Positions 20,840 through 32,680 of a stretch of 64,000 nt of DNA are shown in pieces; position 1 is the first letter of the stretch, and every line of letters begins with the position of its first letter. Source of the stretch: Mesostigma viride (lineage: Eukaryota; Streptophyta; Mesostigmatophyceae; Mesostigmatales; Mesostigmataceae); the NCBI GenBank assembly GCA_009746045.1, contig RPFO01000027.1, positions 5,114,146 through 5,178,145 of the forward strand. The letters run 5' to 3'. Below the pieces are notes generated by a model. That model searched no databases. It saw nothing but the letters and a program-made list of their open reading frames with translations, and was not told the DNA's origin. Made by a program: the position numbers and the translations under genes.

Positions 20840-21430
20840 CCCTCTATCTACTGGCCATCAGCCTGGTAGGTCCCGCGCGTCGCGATCAGCACATCCAAGT
20901 ACGCGAGGTAATGGACGACATCCTCGTCGTTGTCATGGCGGTCAATGGTAAGGTAGACATCCTCCCACACAACGGTAGGAAACAAAACCAGGAAAGCCCA
21001 GTAACACCGATGTTGGGTGATCACAAGGAGCATACAAGCCTAATCAATTAAGATGGCTACACTCGAACAATCAGGAGAAGGTTTCCAATGCCAGGAGGCA
21101 GAGTACACGCAGATAGGGACGGCTCGCACTGGTCAGCCGTGGGCGCACCAACGTGGAGAAGAACAGATGCAACAGCAGATCCACGTTGGCATGCCACATC
21201 CGGATGTGCCGAACTGAATCTCACGACCATTGCATTGCCTCTAAGATGCGGAGATCCTGTCGCGCGTAGGTGGACAGGGGACCACTTGCGCTGGCACGGG
21301 GCGGGGGGGGGGGCACTGTAGGCATCCAACCCCTGACCGGGCTGCTGCGCAGGCCGACAAGCGTCCCAAACCGTGGTAGGCCTCGTATGTACAGCAGCGC
21401 ACACAACACCACCATATGGTACGGCGGCAT
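20840..21430 (-). pseudogene. ORF3 remnant of element C
   Basis: Frames at 21033-20848 (TQHRCYWAFLVLFP, VYLTIDRHDND) and 21404-21057 (TTVWDACRPA-QPGQGLD) match the C-terminal part of ORF3 in element A. The neighbouring 21500-22640 is a Pro/Ala/Val-rich or Arg/Cys-rich repetitive remnant of the ORF3 middle, with no intact frame. Confidence 0.6.
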
Positions 21431-22862
21431 GTCAGAATCCAGTGGCAGCTATGGATAAGGTAGAATGTCGAGGCGCTGGGTGAAGGCCGTGGAGCGGATC
21501 TTCAGCATCCAGTCATCCACTCGATCACCAAGCGCACCTGCTCCGCCAACTCCAGCGCGGTGAGACATCGGTAGGAGGGACCGGCACCATCCGTGGGCAG
21601 CGCACTCGGCGCAGCAGCAGCGTCGGTGGGGCCAGCCAGGGGCACGGCAGCCGTAGGCGGCGGCACAACATTTCCGGAAGAAGACGACACAAGACCCGTA
21701 GACAGCGCGGTCGCCACAGGGTCAACTGGAGGCGCCATGGCAGTAGGAGTAATAATGGTCACGTGCGGTGGCGACAAGTACCTCGGGCACAGTGCGACAT
21801 ACTCTCGCATGGCCACGACAGGAATGTGGGGTGACGCGACTATCACACCTGACGTCGCGACAACGTCGCAAGGGTGCGCGACATGAGCGCTCGTAGGAGC
21901 GCTACTAGGGGCGCAAACCGGCGCCACAGATCGAGGCGCAAGTACCTAGGCGTGGCAGAGGTAGGCGGCACCACGATGTCAGATATGCCGTACGACGGCG
22001 CCACAGAGACTGTCGGGAGACGGTGCATGCGACTGACGCGCGTGACGTAGCAACATGATCGGGCGACGATGCGTGATGGCGCGGGACGATGCGAAATGGT
22101 CGGGAAGCGGTGCAACAGAATCGCACGGCGTCGCACCAGAGTTGACTGGGGACGCGACAGGGGCGCGCACCGGCATGTAAGGGTCGCTCGTCAGCGCAAC
22201 TGCAGCGGACGACATTGAGGCGACAAGGTCGCACGGAGGGGCGACAGCCGCGGCAACTGGGGCGACAAGGTCCCACAAGGGCGCGATGGGCGCACACAGT
22301 GGCGCAACAGGGTCGCACAATGGCGCGACTGTAGTGACTTAGATGACACGACGGCGACTGTAGACAGCGGGCTCGAGTAGCCCAACGGCGCAATGATCGT
22401 TGTCGAAATGAGTAGCGACAGCCACGGAAGACGTCTCTCCAACAGCGGAAGGCGTCGCACCAGCAACGGAAGGCAACGCGCAAGCAGCGGAAGGCATCAC
22501 AACTGGCGGCGCAGTAGGTCGGCACACCAGGCGCCGTTGTTAGCGGTGCAACCGGCAGCCCACAGTAGGCTACACAAGAGATCGCCAACTGCAGCAGTAG
22601 AGACGCGAGCCCACAAGGGAAGGGTGCGGCGACTTGCTATCTGTCTCGCGTAGGTATTATCTCCTGACAAGATTCACAAGTTCGCACCTACTCTTATGCA
22701 TCACTGGACCAAGAAGGCCAGTCATAGGGCGAGTGACCAAGTCAAGGACACGCCCCCCCACCCCCACCCCCACCTCCAGCACTACCCTTCTCCACCCCCA
22801 CCCCCACCCCCAGCCCCCCGCTAATAGGGCAACGGCCCATTCTTGGTATTGCAAGCTTTAAT

Positions 22863-23823
22863 GTGCGCACCCTCCCTGCAGATCCTTCTACGAGCGGCGG
22901 CACCCCAGCACGCCAACGCGTCGACGAGCTGATCGCCTTGTGCGCCGACAACAAGATCGCTGTCCTCGGGGTCCAGGAGCACCGACGCACCGTTGACCCT
23001 CAGCACGGGGTCAACGGTCTGCTGGTTGACGACCTGCGTGCGGGCTGGCGGTTCCACTATGGTGGCGGCGACGCGCCGGGTCAAGGTGGTGTGGGCCTCT
23101 TGTGCTCGCCGGCAGCATCAGCGCAGCTCCAGTCCATCGTGCTGCGGTCCCGGTGCTGCGGGCCGCGTGTGCTAGTGGCCACTTTTTCGGCCACTGAGGG
23201 CCATTCACACCACACGCTAACCGTTATCGTGGGATATGCACCACATGCGGGTCGAGCTCAGGCGGAACGTGAGGCCTTCTTCAACGCGCCCCTCAAGGAG
23301 GAGGAGGCTACCATCCCAGCTCGGCACTTCCTGGTTATGCTGCTCGACGCCAATGCCACGCTGCCAGTTGGCACTGGGGGCGCTCAGTACTCCCCTACCA
23401 ACACGACAGCCGACGGTAACACGCCTTTATTTGCGAATCTGCTGGCTGAATCTGCGCTGGTTGCATGCAATGCTTCTTTCGCACGCCCCGCTGAGCAGCT
23501 TGCCACCTTTTTTGGGCCGTCGGATCGGGTGGTGTGCCTTGACTATATCTGCGTATACGTCGGGCTCAGCGCGGCCCCTCAGTTGTCGATGCTCGCGTCC
23601 TGCAAGATTCTGTCAGCACGGTGGAATCTGATCACCGTCTCGTGCTCGCTCGCATCAGATTGCGGTTTCCTGGGGTGAAGCCGTCGCGACAGCTGGCGCC
23701 TCAGCCAGATCTGAAGGTGCTCCGGATTGTGCTGAAGGATGCCGACAAGATGTCAGCAGCAGAGCAGGCCGCTATGTCGCACAGGGATGATTTCCTGGCC
23801 GTCTTCGACGCCCGGGGCAGCTG
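22863..23823 (+). pseudogene. LINE B endonuclease domain, frame-broken
   Basis: AP-endonuclease-like domain: FNVRT-type start (near 22857), GVQEHRR, HYGGGDAPGQGGVGLLCS, VGYAPHAGR, LLDANATLPVGTGG, then after a frame change SDHRLVLARIRLRF. These are the conserved blocks of LINE nicking endonucleases, which cut target DNA to prime reverse transcription. The first frame stops at 23678 and the second runs 23621-23824. Confidence 0.8.
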
Positions 23824-23863
23824 ACAGCAGTTACACGCCATTCCGCCGCCGGGTAATATTTCA

Positions 23864-26067
23864 GTGATCCTCCGCGGTGTCGCTGCCAAGTATCGTCTGG
23901 CTGCCCGCACCCTCCCCACCTTGCCTCCGCGCCGACAGCTTGCTGTCCACCGTCACGCACCGACAGTGGTCGCCGCCAGGCAGATGCTCCGCCGCAACAG
24001 GGATCCGACCGCCAAACCTGGGCTGCAAGCAGCTCTGATGAGGGCCGCCTACGAGCAGGCCGAGAAGGCAGACGCTCAGCAGATGGTCAAGGACCTGCGC
24101 AGCTGTCAGCAGAAGCACGACGGCAAAGGGGACTGGTTCTGGTACAAGCGCCTCGGGCACCCGGACGGCCTCGGCCGGCCCCACCGCCACGATGTCCCCG
24201 GCGCCCCAGCCAAGCGGCTTCGTACCTGGGCCGTGGCCACGGCCGAGGTCGTGGGGACAGCTGCGCCGCCCCCGCCCCTGCTCCCAGCCGCCGCCGCCCG
24301 CCCGGCCGCCCTGGCCGGCCCCGCTGGGCCCCCGGCCCCGCCTAGGTCAGCGGCGGACTACCTAGTCCCCCCGCTGGTCGGCCCACTTGGCGACCCGTCC
24401 GACATGCCTCCTTTCACCTCTCGCGAGGTCACGGAGGCGGTCCAGCGCCTGCGTTATGACGCAGCCACCAGCTCTGACGAGATTCCTGCCCCAGTTGTAA
24501 AATTTGCAGCCGAATTCGAGGACACAGGTGTTATGCTGCTCTTCCGGGACATCTGCAACCGCCTTCTGCTGCCGTCGCAACCACCTCCAGCGGCCTGGCA
24601 ACACAGTTTTCGCACGATGCTGTACAAGAACAAGGGGTCGCCTGCCGACCCCGGCAACTACAGAGGGGTGTGCATTCAAAGTGCCCCCCTCAAGCTTCTT
24701 ATGCGGCTCATCCTGAACCGCCTGCGCACGGCCCTGGACGGTCACCTCAGCGAGACTCAGCACGGCTTCCGTTCAGGTCGCAACACAGTACAGGCGCTCT
24801 TCGCTACTCGCCGACTGGTGGAGGAACTGCAACGCCTTCAGCCTGGTGAGTCCCCTTTGCACCTTGTGCTGGTGGACTTCATCAAAGCCTTCGATTCGGT
24901 TTTCTGGCCTGCGCTTTGGGACATCCTCGAGTTGTTCCGGATCCCCCGCCCCCTTATTGCTGTCATCCGCAACCTGTATGAAGGGTCCACCACTTCGGTG
25001 CGCACTTCTTACGGGACCACGCCCCCATGCCCTTTACAGAAGGGTGTGTGCTGGGGCTGCGTGCTGTCGCCCTACCTGTTCATTATTGTGGTCGAATACG
25101 TAATTATGATTCAGGCGCGCAAGCGATTAGCCCGCACCGTGGGTAGGGAACCAGGGGTGCAGGTCGCTAACATATACTGGCATGGCGGAGCGGACACGGA
25201 GATTTGGCTGGCAGACATCATCTACACAGACGACACCGCCCTCTTCGAGGACACTGGGCACGTGCAGACATGGCTTGACTGCCTGGCTATCGAGGCCCGT
25301 GCAGTGGGGCTTGAGGTCAGCAAGAAGACAGAGGCCCTGGCGGTTGGGCTCACCCACTCACCGCCACCCCTCTATCTCCTCGACGGCTCTCGAGTCCTGT
25401 ATCGGGACCGCGTCGACAAGCTGCTGGGCAGCCTGCTCCCCAGCTGCGAGGTTGATGTGGACCATCGCATCTCCTTCGCCTGGCACGCTTTACGCCAGTA
25501 CCGGGCCCTGTGGCGCAAGCCCCTGGGCAAGATCGAGAAACAGGAACTGTTCAAGGTCCTCGTCCTTCCTGTTCTCACGTATGGCGCCGAGACGTGGACC
25601 CTCACCGCCCACCTGGCCCGCAAGCTGGACGGCGCGGTCACCAACATGCTGCGCTCCATTTTCAGAGTAGGATATGCTGCTCTGTGATGTCCGCAATGAG
25701 GACCTGTACCAGGGCATGCCATAATATATCACCAGCACCAGCAGCGACGCCTGCAGCTAGTACGGGGCACTTAGCTCGCACCAACCAGGTAGACACCTCA
25801 CGTGGCCCCCCCGCAGGACTGCGACCAGCTCAGCCTGGCCGGCACCTCCTGACGTGGGCCGGGCCCAGTGATGTTAGACGCCGCAAGGCCCGCACCTTCA
25901 AAGAACAGCTAGTAGAGGACATGGGGGGCCTAGGCCTCTCCGTGATTTGGACGAAGATGATGGACAAGGCCAAGTGGGCCAAGGTCGTAGAGGACAACGA
26001 GCCCCCCCCTGTGGGGAAGCGCCCGCGTGTGCAAACCCGCGGGAGGCACGCCAGACAGCTCCCCTAG
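23864..26067 (+). pseudogene. LINE B reverse transcriptase and C-terminal region
   Basis: A long frame (to 25687) with RT blocks: LYKNKGSPADPGNYRGV, HGFRSGRNTVQALFATRRL, LVDFIKAFDSV, GCVLSPYLFIIVVEYV, then YTDD at 25223-25234 and LLGSLLP, LPVLTYGAETWTL. The Ala-to-Thr change in YADD and the frame change near 25685 argue against activity. The C-terminal part (GHLARTNQVDT, GLGLSVIWTKMMDKAKW) continues in another frame to 26067. The order and motifs resemble RTE-type LINEs. Confidence 0.85.
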
Positions 26068-26568
26068 GGCAGCGTGAGGCTGTCTAGATAGATGTTGTAG
26101 TTAGAATGCTGTTAGATATATAGATTAAAAATATAATTACTTACAGCAGAGTGAAATCACTCAAACCAAAGCAAACGCCCAGCTATAAACCTATATACAG
26201 AGCCATGTCAAAGCTCTATACTACGATAAGACCAATGGGAACGCCTAACGGGAGGAACCTAATAGCCCTGCTGCACCGCAAAATCAGCCCGCGTACGGCG
26301 GAGCATGATGTCAGCCATGATGGATTAGATATATAGATGTCGTAGGTAGCTGCTGTAGATAGATTAGACCGGTAGGACTGTTTGCACCCATCCATCCATC
26401 CATCTGGGTTAATGCTCCGTGACTCCCCAACGGGAGCACGAGTCTAATTAATTAATTAATTAAGGACACGATTGTTACAGTGATGGGCATACAAGGCTGC
26501 CATGCAACTCAACCAGTAGACCAGCAGGGCAGATAGGAGGCACATTGAGGCGCCACTGCAGGGGATCT

Positions 26569-29154
26569 TGTCGCGTTTGCGTGCCATTATATCCTAGCCT
26601 ATCACTTGGAATGCATATCCATAGCAATAGAGTACTCATGTGTGTGATCCACTATATTCAAAATCCAGTGTGATGCAGGTCACGGACATACTTGGCCGCC
26701 GACCTCATGACAGCAGGCAATTCCGTAGCCAGCCAGGTGTAGAATAAAACCATGATGCTTTATATGTTTGGAAAGCAACCAAACCATTCACATTTAATTT
26801 CAAAAGACATCGACAAGAATACAAGTGTTGTCTAGTCGTATAATGTCGTACTTGTGCGTCACTGTCCAAATAAGGCTAAGCGGTTCTTGATAACCTAGCA
26901 GGCCTCGGGTGACGCCACACTGCTCCGCTTGGCTTACGGCTGGCAGTGTCCTTTAGCGCCCCCTATCCTGTCTACCTATCCCGCTTACCCCAGCTATGGC
27001 TCACTGGCCAACGACGACCGGGTTCCTTCCCGAGTCTCGCCCACAATACACACATCATCTTGACGAAACCAAACAGTTATCACTTCCGTCAACCAATCTC
27101 ATGACAATTACTCATTGCAACCACTCTCGGGGGCTGCTCCGGATTGTTCCACTATTAAACCCCTTGACGACAACACCAAGTTGTGAGGGAGAGTAACGAG
27201 CGAACAACGACCACCATGGCCGCTGCTGTGCTCCTAAATACCTCCAAAAATCCCGGCATCCATGCGCTGTCGCATTTGCCAGCAAGCCGCCTGACGTGCA
27301 GTTAGACTGCCAGCAAAATGCAGAGCAAGTCTGTTCGACAGCCACGTGCGAGCCAGCACACCGCACACTACGATCTGCGTATCTAGCTTTGTCCGATGGA
27401 CTGAACATCATTCCGTCTGGACAATACAACAGATTCGTAACTGCCAAATGTCACGCACCGGAATATTGCGCAAGCCACCAAGGCTTTGCGCCCCAAAGTC
27501 TTACGCCTAAACCTAAGTCAGGTCACCTAAGACTGTCACTCTATAGAAATTCAGGCCTTTCCGGCGCGGCGCTCCACACCGGCCCAAGGAACAAAGCCTG
27601 CGGCCTACTGAATCGGAACCAACCAAACGTCGGTAACGATTCCGATTACGGCAACCGCGTAACTTCTTGAGTGTACGGACGCAAATGATCACGGACGTGA
27701 CAGCTGTCGCGTTTGCGTGCCATTATATCCTAGCCTATCACTTGGAATGCATATCCATAGCAATAGAGTACTCATGTGTGTGATCCACTATATTCCCCCC
27801 CCACTTTTTAGCTCGAAAAAAGGGGAAGAGCCAAAAAGTAAAAAAAAAGAGGATCACATAGGAAAAAAAAATTCCCACGGCAGGACCACACATGCTTTTC
27901 AAATAGGCTAAGCAATAACCTCTTCAGTGCTTTTTCAAGGATAAGCATAATCCTCTTCATGGCTTTTTCAAGGATTTATAAGCCTAATCCGCTTCATAGC
28001 TTTTTACAGGATAAGCTTAATCCTCTTCCAAGTGCTCGACCCTGCAAGCACCTTGGGTATACCTCCGGCTCGGGCTAGCCGAACTGAACCCGCCAAGGGT
28101 TGTTCGCTCGTTAAAATCCAGTGTGATGCAGGTCACGGACATACTTGGCCGCCGACCTCATGACAGGCAATTCCGTAGCCAGCCAGGTGTAGAATAAAAC
28201 CATGATGCTTTATATATTTGGAAAGCAACCAAACCATTCACATTTAATTTCAAAAGACATCGACAAGAATACAAGTGTTGTCTAGTCGTATAATGTCGTA
28301 CTTGTGCGTCACTGTCCAAATAAGGCTAAGCGGTTCTTGATAACCTAGCAGGCCTCGGGTGACGCCACACTGCTCCGCTTGGCTTACGGCTGGCAGTGTC
28401 CTTTAGCGCCCCCTATCCTGTCTACCTATCCCGCTTACCCCAGCTATGGCTCACTGGCCAACGACGACCGGGTTCCTTCCCGAGTCTCGCCCACAATACA
28501 CACATCATCTTGACGAAACCAAACAGTTATCACTTCCGTCAACCAATCTCATGACAATTACTCATTGCAACCACTCTCGGGGGCTGCTCCGGATTGTTCC
28601 ACTATTAAACCCCTTGACGACAACACCAAGTTGTGAGGGAGAGTAACGAGCGAACAACGACCACCATGGCCGCTGCTGTGCTCCTAAATACCTCCAAAAA
28701 TCCCGGCATCCATGCGCTGTCGCATTTGCCAGCAAGCCGCCTGACGTGTGCACAGTTAGACTGCCAGCAAAATGCAGAGCAAGTCTGTTCGACAGCCACG
28801 TGCGAGCCAGCACACCGCACACTACGATCTGCGTATCTAGCTTTGTCCGATGGACTGAACATCATTCCGTCTGGACAATACAACAGATTCGTAACTGCCA
28901 AATGTCACGCACCGGAATATTGCGCAAGCCACCAAGGCTTTGCGCCCCAAAGTCTTGCGCCTAAACCTAAGTCAGGTCACCTAAGACTGTCACTCTAGAA
29001 ATTCAGGCCTTTCCGGCGCGGCGCTCCACACCGGCCCAAGGAACAAAGCCTGCGGCCTACTGAATCGGAACCAACCAAACGTCGGTAACGATTCCGATTA
29101 CGGCAACCGCGTAACTTCTTGAGTGTACGGACGTAAATGATCACGGACGTGACA
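26569..29154 (-). mobile_element. Two LTR-like units in direct tandem, no internal region
   Basis: Unit 1 is 26569-27702 and unit 2 is 27705-29154, separated by two bases (GC). On the - strand each starts TGTCACGTCC and ends CGCGACA. The pair is flanked by ATCT (26565-26568 and 29155-29158) and interrupts integrase sequence of element C. The units are nearly identical except that unit 2 has about 318 extra bases (about 27795-28113). Open frames inside are not protein-like. This is what a 2-LTR junction or an internal-deleted element would leave. Confidence 0.7.
27795..28113. repeat. Extra segment in unit 2 with AAGGATAAGC repeats
   Basis: Present only in the second LTR-like unit. It begins with a C-run, has an A-rich part, then about four imperfect copies of a 35-40 bp unit built on CTTTTTCAAGGATAAGCATA and AATCCTCTTCA. 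There is no clear target duplication around it, so insertion into unit 2 and loss from unit 1 are both possible. Confidence 0.6.
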
Positions 29155-30009
29155 ATCTTCCTTTCCTAACACATAGAGAAAGCCACTTGGGAATTTACAA
29201 GGGTATCGACCAAACTTTTGTGGGTGGGTCGCAGTAGCAGCAAGCACTTGCCTCAAGCTCAGTAGCATTAAACCGACTAATTAAGTTCGTTCCATGTCAA
29301 AGGTAGGGGTAGCAGCAGTCGTATCTTAGCGCACTGCAGCAACAGCTTTGCCAAACAATAGAGGACCTGAAGGCTCTACAGCACCGTAGAGTTTACCGGC
29401 TCTGGTAGACACATGACTATAAAGTGGAACATGGAGTAAATTTTTCAGTTCCTTCCCCCCCCACAAAGCAAATATAGGTGTGCCCTCACACTAGGGTTAA
29501 GGGACAGCCCCACATGGGAGAGAAGAACATACATGCAAACAGCAGTGTGAAAAGGCAGGCATACAATATGCAGCATCTGGGACATGGGTAGGGTGTGCAC
29601 CATCCGTAAACTACTACACATTGTAGCACAAAACGAGGAGGTGGGTAGGCGGGAGTCTTTTCATCAAAAACTGAAGACTCATCAGCAACAACCATATACC
29701 TATAGTAAGTTCAATTTCATCCAAGCTAACAACACATGCTATCTCAATAGGATCTATACACGTATAGAATTTGGTAGGACAGTCCGCCGTTTCCACAACC
29801 AATTGGAGAAACACACACCATAACTAACCATAATCCTTAAATTCATCACGAGACACTAATACTTCCAATAGGGGACATACAGTAGATTCAGATATAGGCA
29901 CAAAAGTAATATCAACCAAGGATAAATTTTCTACTTTGTAGGGGCGATCGGGTATCCCATAATAAGTACCATCAGGGAACCAGACAACCACGGTACAGAA
30001 ATTAAGGGG
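29155..30009 (-). pseudogene. Decayed pol fragments of element C
   Basis: 29155-29400 matches integrase start sequence of element A (6170-6360). 29400-29580 matches the RNase H/integrase junction including the C-run. 29581-30009 jumps to protease/RT sequence (SSVFDEKTPAYPPPR near 29650; VVVWFPDGTYYGIPDRPYK near 29960). The RT core is missing. Element P starts directly at 30010. Confidence 0.7.
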
Positions 30010-30715
30010 TGTAACAACCAAATGTTACATCCAAAGTTTTCCTACTGATTTTATCTGATTATGAGTTCTTTAGGACAATTATTTGGGAAGTTAGGAGGCT
30101 GCGACGTCTGATAGATAGTGTGCCTGCTGAGATCTGCAGATATTATTGTTCTACCCTCATTGGTCGTGGCCTGATCCACGTAGGGTACTTTGCATGGTTG
30201 TGTTCAGTCAGTCATAGATTCTCATTAATACCGTTGCACCTGGTGGATCTGGTTCCAGGTCATGGAGATTCTGTATGTGCTGGCTTTGTGTTGTGTTGAA
30301 GATTTGGAAGCTAAGATCTTATCTTGAGTGATTCTCACTTTTGATTGGTCCTTCCGAGTTAGGGCTGAGCCGACCCTGCGTGCATGATGATTTTTTATCC
30401 AGTTTGTGGCGGCTGGAAACGTGTGCGTGTAAGAAAGCTAAAGCTATGGTGTAATTCAAGGGATTCCTTGTTTCATCAATCAAACAACCCTCGCTAAAAG
30501 TCAACTATAACTTCAACAGATAGTCGACTTGGATATAACATTGTCTGTTGTGTCTAACAAGGGTGGGGACTCATTCCCTTAACTGTTGAAGATCCATCTT
30601 CATTGCTTCTCTGGACGTGAAGTTATCTGTCGCGACTCCAACCCAGGTATAAAGATCTTTTCACATCAATGTTGAAACTGAGGCTGTTGCAAACACAACA
30701 TTTTTAGTCGTTACA
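30010..30715 (+). repeat. Element P 5' LTR
   Basis: 706 bp, TGTAACAACC...GTCGTTACA. A TATA box (TATAAA, 30648-30653) lies about 60 bases before the LTR end, suggesting a transcript start close to the 3' border of the LTR. Confidence 0.95.
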
Positions 30716-30716
30716 T

Positions 30717-30728
30717 TGGTATCGGAGG
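30717..30728 (+). promoter_or_regulatory. Putative primer-binding site of element P
   Basis: TGGTATCGGAGG starts one base after the LTR. It is close to the initiator-Met primer site of plant elements (TGGTATCAGAGC) but differs at two positions. Confidence 0.65.
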
Positions 30729-30937
30729 TTTCTACCTCGGTGTTGGTTGTCTTGATAGTATTAGTTCACGGTTAACAATGGAATTCTTGCCTGACCCAGA
30801 GAGGGTACGTTATGCTGTGTGTTCGGACAGTTTTTAGAGTGTGACTCATCCTTATGTGACAGTCTTGCTCTGAGAGCTGCTTTGAGCGTACAAGTCTCTA
30901 ACGTTTCCCCAGTCCGGCATGCGCGACCCATGGAGTG

Positions 30938-32680
30938 ATGAGTAACCCGGAGACACAACCACCGTTATCAAGTAAGAGAGTTGAAGATGCAACCACATCT
31001 TTAGCAGCTCAACGGACGACCGGTGATGAAAGGGTTTCATCATCTACTCCCAGACGTCAACTATTTGGAGATACCACCTTAATGTCTGCTTCCCGCAGAT
31101 ATTCGCTGTCGGTCGGCCCAAAGTTCTCCATCTTGCCCCTCGGTGTGCAACCAGGCGAGCCCTCCTTGCGTGGCACTGGTAGAGGTGGACCACGGTTCTC
31201 CAACGTGGAGGACACGCGTTCGCCAGCACCCGAATACGGTTCGGCTATTCGTTTTGGCTACAACACGGTGCCGGGGCGAGACGGCACTCGGCTAGCGGCT
31301 GACGAGCTGACAGCGGAGAAAATTCGATTACAACATGAACGTGAGGAAGCTGCGAGAGCTAGAAGTGTGGCGGAAGCGCTGGAGAAGAGTGTGGGTAGGA
31401 CTATTGCGCGTGTGCAGCAACTTGAGTCGCAAGGGCAGGCGGGCGATGGAGAGTCTGTTTTCGTGGATCAACCGTCTCCAACACTGGGTATACGAAGGGT
31501 ATATGCGGCTGACGCTCCTTTTGTTGATGAAGGGACAGATGCACAGGGGCATGAGCCTCCACGGCTCTCGGTGGCTGCGACATTGCCGGGAGTCAGAATG
31601 CACCACCGCCCCAGTGATGGAGCTCACGTCTTTGTATCCTCGTACTGTTCCTTTCCCAAGGTGGAGTCGGTAGACAAGCTATCGCTGACCAACCTTACCC
31701 ATCGCAGCTTCGACCATTTCTCCACCAAGTTTCAGGATGTCTTCGCTATTCACTTCGCCAACTACGGGCCCAAGGCAGAGGAACGTCTCACGATGGACAT
31801 CCAGAAGAGAATGGTTAGGCAGCGGATGAGTGACAGTGCCAGCGACCGTTTTGATGAGTTTTTGCGTTCTGTGGCTGGACGTGCGTGTACCGACCTCCCT
31901 CTCTCTATTGGGCTTTCGCCGGTTTCTGTTACCCCAGGATCAGCTTCGCATGGATCGGGACGCACTGGCTAACTGTACACAGGCTGGTTTGACGCTGCCA
32001 CAGTTCGTGGAGCAATTCACCAACCTTAGAGCCAAGATTCCCCAATGCTCTGACGCAGAGGCGCTTCACAGACTCCTGCATGGCATGGCTCCCCACGTGC
32101 GACTGGATGTGGACAAGCACTTCTCCCAGTTCGACTACGTGGACTGGCAATGGGACAAGGTGTTGTCTTATGTGCTCACCCTCTGTCGTGTGCCTGCTTT
32201 TTCTGTCAAGTGGGAGCCTGTGGCCACGCCAGTGCCACCCATCAAGAAGTCCCTGAACCAGCTGGATGACCTCCTGGGGGAGCTCAATGCCTTGGATCCC
32301 ACCCAGGGTAACTGTTTTATCTGCAACCAGCCAGGTCACTTTGCACGGGACTGCCCTAGACGGGACCAGTTTCCCCCTGCCACGAGAGGACCTTTTGGCG
32401 CCTTACCATCTCCCAGGCCACCCAGCCTTCCTCCTGGCGTTCCTGCTGGCGATCACCGGATGCAGCCAGGGTTCCAGCCCAACTTCCAGCCCTCTGGGAG
32501 GTTCCAGTCCCGCGCTCGACCCTTCAGCAGACAGGATAAGCGTAGGATGGTGAACGCTCTCATGCAGCTGCTGGCAGATGAGGAGGATGGGGGGACGAGG
32601 ATGAGCCTCCAGCACCACCTGAGCAGCTTCCACCATCAAGCAGTGGAGCACTCCCAGACCCACCTGAGTCAAAAAACTAG
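30938..32680 (+). CDS. Gag of element P, frame-broken
   Basis: The ATG at 30938 follows a leader of about 220 bases. The first frame (to 31972) has a disordered N-terminus, then a heptad-rich segment (about 31300-31430) and the capsid start. After a break near 31900-31950 the capsid continues (LLPQDQLRMDRDALANC, LPQFVEQF) to one CCHC knuckle (CFICNQPGHFARDC, about 32312-32353). A second break lies in the G-run near 32590; after it the frame reads an acidic, Pro-rich tail ending PDPPESKN and TAG at 32678-32680, directly after the slippery site. Confidence 0.85.
32671..32677 (+). promoter_or_regulatory. -1 ribosomal frameshift heptamer A AAA AAC (element P)
   Basis: In the gag frame the codons are TCA AAA AAC TAG, so the canonical slippery heptamer sits exactly on the last two sense codons. 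Slipping back one base enters the protease frame, which is open from here through the ATG at 32707. Downstream there are repeated CAGGTC/GACCTG segments (32690-32695, 32712-32717, 32719-32724) that could form a stimulatory stem. Confidence 0.8.

Larger units (their letters stand above)
22753..26461 (+). mobile_element. LINE B: endonuclease/RT non-LTR retrotransposon, inactivated
   Basis: It is flanked by a perfect 9 bp target duplication AAGGACACG (22744-22752 and 26462-26470) within element C integrase sequence. It starts at a C-rich, proline-coding tract and ends with a hairpin (TGCTCC...GGAGCA) plus an ATTA tail. It lacks the N-terminal region present in LINE A, so it is slightly 5' truncated. 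Coding traces: endonuclease 22860-23840 (with a frame break near 23570-23620), RT 23864-25687 and C-terminus to 26067 (break near 25685). The RT box reads YTDD (25223-25234) instead of YADD. Confidence 0.9.
19803..30009 (-). mobile_element. Element C: decayed chromovirus of family A, cut by later insertions
   Basis: A collinear but badly broken relative of element A on the - strand: LTR (20441 to about 19803), polypurine tract (20442-20451), ORF3 remnants (about 20460-22640), integrase pieces (22655-22752, 26471-26568, 29155-29400), end of RNase H and then, after loss of most of RT, the protease/RT junction (29480-30009). Landmarks matched to A: 20820 to 2390, 22660 to 5990, 26500 to 6090, 29180 to 6190, 29460 to 6450, 29590 to 8030, 29930 to 8390. 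Insertions into it: LINE B, the tandem LTR pair and element P. Its continuation to the right of element P is not recognisable. Confidence 0.75.

Noticed and set aside
22753-22815. C-rich tract as a telomere-like repeat
   Set aside because: It matches the polyproline-coding tract of LINE A at 47380-47440 and lies at the LINE B 5' end.
26569-29154. DNA transposon with TGTC ends
   Set aside because: Ends are TG...CA with only weak inversion, a 4 bp duplication and two direct units, which fits LTRs better; not fully excluded.
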